From NCBI GenBank assembly GCA_015499995.1, contig JADNRV010000684.1:1-17737 (forward strand): a DNA stretch of 17,737 bases, in the 5' to 3' direction. The stretch comes from Flammula alnicola. Taxonomy: Eukaryota > Basidiomycota > Agaricomycetes > Agaricales > Strophariaceae. The notes below the pieces were generated by a model. That model ran no database searches. It was not told the origin of the DNA and worked only from the letters and a program-made list of their open reading frames with translations. The stretch's first letter is position 1, and the number at the start of each line of letters is the position of its first letter. Below are positions 1 through 7,357 of the stretch, piece by piece. Both the position numbers and the translations under genes were made by a program.

Positions 1-100
1 CGGTGGTTCGCTTGCTTAATAGGTAATACAACAACAGTACTGGCATTATAGATGTTCTAGACAATGCGAGCAGATATCTACAATAAATGTGCAATTTTGT

Positions 101-2064
101 TTACTTCCAACTAGAACGAATCTTCAACACGACTTCACCCCAGTCGGAGAGCCTGCCCTCCTCCCAGTCTTCTACGTATGATAGGCTGCGCTTCCACGAC
201 GACCTTCCTCGATTTGAGCCGCTTCTCTGCATCGCACCAGAACAACACCCATGCGCCCATACGAATATGGCCGCTACTCCGTTCGAAGTACCACTTGTTT
301 ACAGGATTATTGGATCGACTCCGCCAGACGAGGTCGCGCCCTTCGCCTCTGCCACCCTTGCCGCCGTTGGGGTTGGCAGAGAAAGGGTGTCCAAGTCCGT
401 ACGTCTCGTCATGCAGAGCGACCCACAGGAAGTCGACGGTGCCGTCGCCCTGGTGGCTGGGCAGAACGGCAAATTTGTCGAGATATGAAATGGGAGCCGA
501 GTCCTTGAAGATTGTTCGTTGGTGACGATGGCAGCGCCGACGTAGTCTCCAGCAACGATGACGAAGTCGAGCGACTCAGATAGCCGCTTGTAGAATGATT
601 CTTCGTCCAGCTGTCGACCAAACGATTGCTCCAGCAGATTATTCAATTTCGGTCTGTCAATTTCCGATAATGAGGTTAAAACCTGTATAGGCACGCCGCG
701 TCTGAGGAGTGTAGGGGTATGCGGAGTAAGACTACGGTTTCCTTGTAAGAGGGCGTGGGGCAAACTAGAGCTGACGGCGGGCTTATTTGTGATCAGGTTT
801 CCGATGAGGGAACTTGGAGATTTGTGGGAGACCATAATAGCAGAGGACGTTACTGGCATGTACTCAAGGCATGTGCGAGCGAGCGCGAGGTTGGACAAGG
901 CAGAAGGGTGGTTGTATTGCCATCGGCTGTCGAATGTGTCGTGAATGTGTTCGTACTCGGACGTGAGATTAATGAGAAGATGAGGGTATCCTGAGCGTGC
1001 ATAAGATGGCACGCCACCGTCTCTGTCGATGATCATGAGACGAAGTGGGGTAAGATCCACCTCGCTGGAGAACTCGAGGTGGCCGTCTTGTGCCGAGGAA
1101 GTGGACGCCTTGTCGATGGAGGACGCCTCCACCATTCCACGGGCCAGGCCTGCAATGACATCGTTCGCGTCCACGCGGACTGAACGGCAGAACGAGTCGA
1201 GAGCAAAAGGCGCAATGACGGGAATTTCGCCCGCGCTGAGGGCAGAACGGATGGCAATGAGGTCCGAGGGAAGCGTATGTGTTTCTGGAGGTTCGAAGCC
1301 TGGTTCTGGTATTGATGCCGCGTCGTCGGGTTTAGGGCCGAGCCTGACGACTGCGCCGACGACGGGACGTGCCCTCGAGCCTTGTTTCTCGAGGTTGGTG
1401 ACCACCCGCATCACCTCGTCGACGATGGCAGTGCGCTCGTCCTGGTCGCCTCGTGGTCTTTCATCGTTCTCGACGACGATGACACTGACCAAACCGAGCT
1501 TTTCTAGATAAACTAGACCTCGACAGATGCTGTCAAGCTGGTTATCCGTGAAGGGCCCCTGTATTTTAACCAGAGCTGTGCGACGATAGACCGGGTTGAG
1601 AATAGACGCAATTACTGGGCTCGGTTTTGGCAGCTCCGAGACAGTTGTTACTGACTTGTTCAGAGTGGAGTCAACTATTGCAGGAGTAGATGGTACTTTT
1701 GCTTGGGGATTTGAAGATGGCTGAGACTGGGGACGAAGGCCAAAAGATGCAAGGTATGCTCTAGCATCCCTCAGAGAGGGGTTTGTGCGCAAAATCGACA
1801 GGATAAAATCCTAGCATAGGGGCAACATGAACACAGGGCTAGCATAAGACCAAGACACATACATTGTCTTGTGGGGGCGCATCATCGGATGGCTCTGAAG
1901 GTGGCCTTCCGCCGCGTACCGTCTAAACGAGATTTGTCATTAGAGCAATGGCAAAGAAGAGAAAGGAAAGAACGAACTGCATAAAGGGCCTTGGTCGAAC
2001 GAGGGGCCTTGGATCGTACGGCAGCCGCAATACGGGTACAAGACGACGGATTATGAAGGATCAT
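101..2064 (-). CDS. ARG2: N-acetylglutamate synthase, mitochondrial (reading frame interrupted by apparent single-base deletions)
   Basis: Amino-acid N-acetyltransferase, first step of arginine synthesis (acetyl-CoA + glutamate to N-acetylglutamate) in the mitochondrial matrix. Exons read as 2064-1978, 1922-1863 and 1810-101; introns of 55 nt (branch CTAAT) and 52 nt (GTATGT..CTAG). The first about 49 residues are Arg/Ser/Ala-rich, as expected for a mitochondrial presequence. Exon 3 opens with [20 protein letters not shown], typical of the family; an amino-acid-kinase-like region follows, then the C-terminal acetyltransferase domain with [25 protein letters not shown] and [10 protein letters not shown]. 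Near the C-terminus the frame changes three times, at about 510-517, 223-227 and 176-183. One missing base at each site restores FWCDAE...[11 protein letters not shown]...[13 protein letters not shown] and ends at TAA 103-101, giving about 619 residues. Read literally, the frame stops at 299. I infer sequence error rather than a dead gene, because this gene is normally single-copy and needed for arginine synthesis. A transposon sits about 180 bp upstream. Confidence 0.88.
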
Positions 2065-2482
2065 AGGAGGAAAGCAGAGAAGGATGGGGAATCATGAGGA
2101 TTCGGAGTCAGTTTTATGCAAGGACGAGGGGAAGCAGTTTATCGAAATTTTGTCTGATAAGATATCCCTAAACCTAGGGAAAATATAATTGCTGTGCTGT
2201 GACCTTTTTCATCTCCGCGTTACACAGTCAGCAGCACTTGTTTATAGTGGGGGTGGGCATTCACAGTTCGTCTGATGGGCGCATGACTAAGCGCACAGCC
2301 ACATGAAAGCGCGCCGCTCTCGCACAATTCAACATCTCAAGGTGTAAGCCGTCGTTCTTTCTCGTTCCAGCATATATATTGTCCACAATGTACCTTTAAT
2401 AATCAGGAGCTTTCACCAAATTTGTAGCTGTCGTACATGCTTTTTCTTCCTGCAATATTGGCGGGGCCACCCAAGATATAGG

Positions 2483-2500
2483 CTGTCACATATGTGACAG
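2483..2500. repeat. 18 bp perfect palindrome inside the transposon
   Basis: CTGTCACATATGTGACAG reads identically on both strands with no spacer. It lies about 235 bp from the left end of the element. It could be a dimeric protein-binding site or a remnant of an older element end; the sequence alone does not decide. Confidence 0.7.
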
Positions 2501-2606
2501 ACGTGCTTGTGTGATGCTTTTGACTGATTGCTTCAGTACCATTTTAAAAAGGCATCTCGCAAGCTGGCTCTCTGGGGTTTGGCAAGTGCAATTTTAAAGT
2601 AAAAAG

Positions 2607-2716
2607 CTTTCGAGGCTTGGTTAAATATTTGAGATGTATGTGTCTAAAGATGAGATCAATAATATAATGTCTCATCTTTAGACAGATCTAGCAAAAAGGT
2701 TGCCAAGCCTCGAAAG
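2607..2716. repeat. Two-tier nested inverted repeat (hairpin) inside the transposon
   Basis: The outer arms are 14 bp perfect complements, CTTTCGAGGCTTGG at 2607-2620 and CCAAGCCTCGAAAG at 2703-2716. The inner arms are 15 bp perfect complements, TGTCTAAAGATGAGA at 2641-2655 and TCTCATCTTTAGACA at 2670-2684, around a 14 nt loop. Bulges of about 20 and 18 nt separate the two tiers. A transcript of either strand could fold into a long interrupted stem. It could be a smaller element nested in the larger one or part of the transposon's own structure. Confidence 0.75.
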
Positions 2717-2883
2717 AATACTCAATTTAGGGTCGATTCACGTCAAAACCTCAATAATTAGGTGAGAATTGCGTCTATAATCGGTACCGGCGTTTTTGAT
2801 ATGGCTTTTGGCAGGGAGGCCTTAGATATAATTATGTACAAATAAAGAGGCGCGTCACAGGCCGTGCCCACCCCCATTTATAG

Positions 2884-3246
2884 CTCATCTGGTCAATTCT
2901 AGTATGTACTGCCCATCAGAACTCATTAATAGCTTCTCCACATTAATGCTATTGGCGTTGATCAGCCAACGTGCTTGTGACTAGACACCTGCGTTACAAT
3001 AGCTCATGTCGTATTCGACTCGGCGCACCGCTCCCATCTCTTCATGCAGCATTCTTCGCAATTATCCGGAATTTGTCTCCACCGGGTTCTTCTCTAGAAG
3101 AGCGTCTAGAAAAGCGAAACTTCGGCGATTGGTCAGAGGTTGCACAATTCCCTCATCTGAAATCGTTTTTTCATCGCGCGATTTCATCTATTCGCCAGGT
3201 CCTACGAGTAGTACGTATATATGGATCATCGCATGCAAACGGTGTG
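2884..3246. other. Intergenic stretch between transposon and F-box gene
   Basis: No convincing gene is seen. A plus-strand frame running through 2971-3306 has a non-ATG start, overlaps the end of the minus-strand F-box gene and shows no family features. This stretch probably holds the F-box gene 3' untranslated region. Confidence 0.5.
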
Positions 3247-5036
3247 CTAGAACACCAGAACTCGATACTCCCTGCATTCTACCTGTGCGTCAATTGTAGT
3301 CAGTAATAGAATTCTCCGATGGTGTAGGACACGCACGTCAACTATAACGATATTATCTTCACTGCACATCACTTTGCAGTGCCCATGGGCGTCTTCCAAG
3401 TGGAGGACATTCGACCAATATGGAAGATCTGTGATTATGTCCTGGTAAAACGGATTTCCGGCAGCGATGATGCTTGATGATGTCTCGATAAACCCATGCG
3501 CCTCAGATTCATCCGACCGTTGGGCGTCTCTTCGAAGCGCCAGATCATTAAAGTCGTACAGCCGCACGGAAAGTCCACATTTTCCGCCTAGCGCTGGCTC
3601 GGCTGTCACGAATTTGGTTCCATAGACATAGCAAACCCAGACATTCGAAGGCTCAAGCCTTGATGTCATTTGCATTCGAGTATCTCCCGGAATCCACGAT
3701 TCCCAGTCGTGGAAGTCATCTGCGTCTTCCAGGACAGATAACAGGTGTGTCGACGGTACGAAATGGATTAAGTTTTTGTCAACATGGCCCACTGTGAGCG
3801 AAATAGTCAGAACGAGGATGAAATACTCTGCATCCCGCGAGAAGGATACTATGGTGTTTTCTCCCGATAAAAACCCAGGATCGGCACGAATTTCGAAGGA
3901 ATGAACCCAGCTGTCCTCATCTAACGGTGGATATACAAAGAATTGTCCAGTTTCAGCATCGTAAATCTCCAGGCGTTCAGATGATTCCTCTCTGAAATTT
4001 ATCGCGTGGAGAAGGGGACGACCATCTTCATCTACGAGAGAGAGAACAATCCATCGATCTGACAAAAGTGAAAACGAGTGCAGATCTTCATGGAAAATAT
4101 TCTGGTAGAAGGCATCAAGAGAATAATCAGGAAAAGGCATGTAAGGTCACTCACTACTAGTAGCTCACTAGTTTTCCAATCCCATAGTCCGACTTCGTTC
4201 TCTGGTATTGAAGAAGGGAAAAAGTAAACACCGATGAGATCCCCAAATATTTGTATATTGTATGACACCTCGATGTCACTTTCTACCTGAGGAAGCGATA
4301 ACACAGCGTTTTTGGCAAGTGGGTGGGGTTTTCCGGTGGACAGAGATCGCAGGTGAAGGCGATATTCCTGTTCAGCTTCTAAACGTGTGCTATCTTTGTT
4401 AGGGTGCCATTTACTTCTGATTCAACGGGACACCCACCACCATTTGGGCTCTCCATCAGCACAAGGAGGTCTTGTGGTGGATCGATAGCAAAGTCGCGAA
4501 CTCTCATTCCAAAATCAGGACCCAATTTCCATGACCTCTCTTCTATTCCTCGTAAATCTGAAGGAAGTTGGTGGAAAACCAATTCGCCTTGAGGGGTTGT
4601 TTGTGCTAGCACCCCTCCGAAAAGCTCCCACAGGCCCCCGTCAGCCATCGGAATCTTCAACTCTCTGCTCCATTTAAGGTTCTTCCAGGCAGACTGGTGA
4701 TTTTCGAGGCATTGTAGCTGGTCCGCTGAGGATGTCGTACAGCTTTGAGATCTATCCCTTTGTCCCGATACAGCGAGTTCGATGATGTACTGCAATGAGG
4801 CTGTTCCGATTATCAGGTCCCTAAACTTGGAACAGACCTATCACGAGAATGGGTATATTAGGATTTAGGCGCCCAGATGATCACCGCTGTCATACCTCCA
4901 TACATGCCAAAAGGTTTTGATAGTCCAAATTCCCTAATATTTGGATGAAGAGTTCATTTGGGAGCATGATGATACAAAATGTCGGGATTTTCTGTTTCTT
5001 TTTGGTTTCTTTCCTCGTCGGTTTGTGCTCGATCAT
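3247..5036 (-). CDS. F-box domain protein (Agaricomycete type)
   Basis: Likely substrate-receptor subunit of an SCF ubiquitin ligase. Exons: 5036-4896, 4837-4438, 4378-4155 and 4101-3247; introns of 58, 59 and 53 nt with donors GTATGA, GTGGGT and GTGAGT. The product is about 539 residues. The F-box is split by intron 1: LPNELFIQILGNLDYQNLLA in exon 1, then VCSKFRDLI in exon 2. LQYIIELAV and WKNLKW follow, as is usual for this mushroom family, then a long beta-rich region with repeated strands (FAIDPPQDLLVLME, GLWDWKTSELLV, LLSDRWIVLSLV) that may form a propeller-like substrate-binding module. A second in-frame ATG at 4967 lies directly before the F-box. The first ATG at 5036 adds a 23-residue Lys/Arg-rich extension, so the true start is uncertain. 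The second intron could also start 3 nt earlier. The frame is intact throughout. The target is unknown. Confidence 0.85.
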
Positions 5037-5612
5037 ATCTATTTAGTATTTGAGGGTGGTCACAGCTTACATACACAAGCCTTATGTAGTCACCACCACA
5101 TTTCCGTTCAGTAGCTTACCTTTTGTCTTCGTACTACGTACTCGTCGTTCACCTCAACAGAGCTCGGTCCTTTACCTTGTGTGACTCCCGCTCTCAGTGG
5201 TTTCCTGTCCATTGCCACGACAGGTTTACAAGTGGTCATGCATTCAAATGATTCGTGAGTGGTCATTTTTTCTGGTGGTCACTTTGCAGGACCATTGGAT
5301 CGCTTTTGATTATGGGTTTTCTTATAGAATAGTACATAAAGCAATGACAAGAAATTATTGTTTCAGACATGCCAACAATTTTACAGCAATATATGTACCA
5401 ATGATTGAACTATGGACAGCAAGGAAAAAGCTATGCGACTACAAAGTATGAGGTATGAGACATGTTACAGGTGTTACATTTTGCAAGAGAGGGTCGCTGG
5501 CTATGAAAGAAGTAAAATACACAATAGTCCAAACGAGAGTGCTGTTCGAGTTATTGCATTAACGGAGCGTCTAAATGTCTTTCATAAAACGGAACATACG
5601 GAAAGCAAGGGT
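5037..5612. other. Intergenic stretch upstream of the F-box gene
   Basis: 576 bp with no supported gene; the open frames here are short and lack family features. The part near 5037-5300 should hold the F-box gene promoter and contains four copies of GTGGTCA (5056, 5232, 5259, 5275). The 5300-5600 part is AT-rich and probably includes the 3' region of the next minus-strand gene. Confidence 0.5.
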
Positions 5613-7262
5613 TTAGCAATGATTGAAGTCGGCTTGGTCGCGAACGTATTCGGCCAGGTCTTCGAGATAAATCCTACATATGTTCTCGTATCGCTCATCG
5701 ACGGCCTTGGTCTTGCTGGTCATGGTCTTCTTCTGGTCATTCTTGTTCAAAGTTTCTTGGTTTTCAGCGATGTTCTTCAGACGCAAACGGAACCCTATCT
5801 CGTCATTCGGGGCCCAGATGCCACCGTTACTACCAAAGTGGTTCGCGACGAAGATGCTGGGGTGCTGGAACCAAGACAGGCGCGGAGGATCCAACATGCC
5901 CGCTTTATCGTAATGTGGTACTAAATGAAACTTATTAGCCACGAAATTAGAATATATATACTCGAAGTAACCATTTGCGGTATCATAGACGCCCATGACA
6001 AACTCTTTTTCTCGAGTTGAAAGAGCATCATCGTGTACTGTCACGGCACACCAGACGGAGGGTTCGATACTAGTAGGCTCCGAAACCTCGCCTTGCTCGT
6101 CCAATTCTTCTTGCTTGACTTCTATTCCCTTTTCCGTGACCTTGCAATCAATTTGTATGTAGTCTCTCTTGTCGATTGACCTTGCAATGATCGAATCCAA
6201 GCGGAAATACATGGTATAGGCATCTCCATCGAAGGCGGCGCGTTCGGTAGGACCTTGCATAACCATACGCAGGCGATGTGCTTGCTCGCTCTCGTTCAGT
6301 TGGTATAACCGTCGAATGAGTCCACCGTGACCGATGACAGCACGCCCTCGAGGGCTGGAGAAGAATCTTTCTCGTTCGTCCTCATATTCAGCAAAATCAG
6401 TAAGGTTAAAATCGCGGTCGGGGGCTTTGAGATGGCCAATGCCGGACTTGAACTGCACGACAGGTCTGTTGGTCACTTTCTGGACCTTGAATGTACGGAA
6501 TGGGAGTCCAAAGTGTTGAAACCATTTGACAAGCGTCTCGAGATTCTTGCCCCACCCTTTTCGAATAGCCATGACGACCGATGTTGCTTCCTCGACCGCC
6601 ATGAACCAGCTGTATTTTTCGCCTATGGCTTTGGGTGAAATATAGTAAAAATTTTGAATGTGGCCTGCCCGCTCCAGTCTGACTCTATCCACGTTTATGA
6701 GTGATTGGGAGGGGTGTAGGTATCGTCTGTTTTCATGGTGAAGATCCGACAGGGACCATATGAGACCCGATGCATTGGCGTAATTTTGTAGGCAATCTGC
6801 AAAGTATTCGATATCGAATACATATTTTACATCGTCTTGGCGCTTTTCCACTCCTCGGACGCCCAGATAATGCACCCAGTTCTTCTGTACCGTATCCGGT
6901 ACCACGGAACGTATCAGCATAGGATTAGGCTCGACGAACCCGTAACGCAGCGAAAGCCAAGAAAGGATGCTCCAATCTCGTTGTTGAGGGTCTCGTTGGT
7001 CGCGCATGAGCATACTGTCCGTAAGGCGATTGCAGCGTCGAATGCCGTCTGGGTCGTTCTCCTCGGAAGTCGAGGAAATTTCGAGCGCAATGTATGTCGG
7101 TTGTCGTGATGACGGATTGTGCAAAAGGATTCGGAATGCCGCGTTTTTGTCTGCATCACGTGACAGGGAAATATCTTCCGCACTGGACGGCAGCAAGGGC
7201 CCGGTCGAATTAAATAAGTAAATAAGCGTTGCGGCGTCTTCAACGTCTGACTCGGACCCCAC
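5613..7262 (-). CDS. Uncharacterised protein, possibly basidiomycete-restricted, start unresolved
   Basis: I do not recognise a characterised family. The open frame is about 549 codons in one exon, ending at TAA 5615-5613. It looks like a real protein: balanced composition, a conserved-looking core rich in aromatic residues (WFMAVEEATSVVMAIRKGWG, WFQHFGLPFRTF, SPRGRAVIGHGGLIRRLYQL) and a charged C-terminal tail that reads as a short coiled coil. No signal peptide, membrane segment or catalytic motif is evident. The frame opens after a stop at 7265-7263 with a GTG, not ATG; the first in-frame ATG is at 7013 and would give 466 residues. The approximately 83 residues before it read as coding (for example LIYLFNSTGPLLPSS), so a small upstream exon or a sequence error near 7262 is likely. 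It is divergent from the UBE2O-like gene at 7358. Confidence 0.7.
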   Translation of the reverse strand: MGSESDVEDAATLIYLFNSTGPLLPSSAEDISLSRDADKNAAFRILLHNPSSRQPTYIALEISSTSEENDPDGIRRCNRLTDSMLMRDQRDPQQRDWSILSWLSLRYGFVEPNPMLIRSVVPDTVQKNWVHYLGVRGVEKRQDDVKYVFDIEYFADCLQNYANASGLIWSLSDLHHENRRYLHPSQSLINVDRVRLERAGHIQNFYYISPKAIGEKYSWFMAVEEATSVVMAIRKGWGKNLETLVKWFQHFGLPFRTFKVQKVTNRPVVQFKSGIGHLKAPDRDFNLTDFAEYEDERERFFSSPRGRAVIGHGGLIRRLYQLNESEQAHRLRMVMQGPTERAAFDGDAYTMYFRLDSIIARSIDKRDYIQIDCKVTEKGIEVKQEELDEQGEVSEPTSIEPSVWCAVTVHDDALSTREKEFVMGVYDTANGYFEYIYSNFVANKFHLVPHYDKAGMLDPPRLSWFQHPSIFVANHFGSNGGIWAPNDEIGFRLRLKNIAENQETLNKNDQKKTMTSKTKAVDERYENICRIYLEDLAEYVRDQADFNHC

Positions 7263-7357
7263 TTACCCTGTTACTTTGACGATTGTTGTTTTAACATCAC
7301 CTTTTTCATTCTTCAAGTTATATCCATTTAATACTACTGAATTATACGAAATCCGAC
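7263..7357. promoter_or_regulatory. Short divergent intergenic region between orphan gene and UBE2O-like gene
   Basis: Only about 95 bp separate the open frame of the minus-strand orphan gene from the plus-strand ATG at 7358. The stretch is AT-rich with T-runs (ctttttcatt at 7301-7310). It presumably serves as a shared promoter, unless the orphan gene has an upstream exon overlapping it. No specific factor site can be named. Confidence 0.45.

Larger units (their letters stand above)
2248..2876. mobile_element. Non-autonomous TIR DNA transposon (MITE-like), 629 bp
   Basis: The two ends are perfect 12 bp inverted repeats, TGGGGGTGGGCA at 2248-2259 and its complement at 2865-2876. Both are immediately flanked by the 7 bp direct repeat TTTATAG (2241-2247 and 2877-2883), which fits a target-site duplication. 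No transposase-like reading frame lies inside, so any movement would need an enzyme from elsewhere. The G-rich TGGGC-type end and 7 bp duplication resemble hAT-group elements, but those normally make 8 bp duplications, so I leave the superfamily open. The interior holds an 18 bp palindrome and a nested hairpin. The element lies between the start of the NAGS gene (2064) and the end of the F-box gene (3247), so it may sit in or near the NAGS promoter. Confidence 0.75.

Noticed and set aside
170..285. Intron or introns explaining the frame changes at the end of the NAGS gene
   Set aside because: A 49 nt GT-AG candidate exists but would remove the family-like FWCDAE stretch. Single missing bases preserve all conserved residues.
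2971..3306. Plus-strand open frame of about 111 codons
   Set aside because: Non-ATG start, overlaps the end of the better supported F-box gene on the other strand, and the translation has no recognisable features.
5197..5924. Plus-strand open frames between the F-box and orphan genes
   Set aside because: Short, mostly non-ATG, and the longer one lies opposite the C-terminal end of the orphan gene; no family resemblance.
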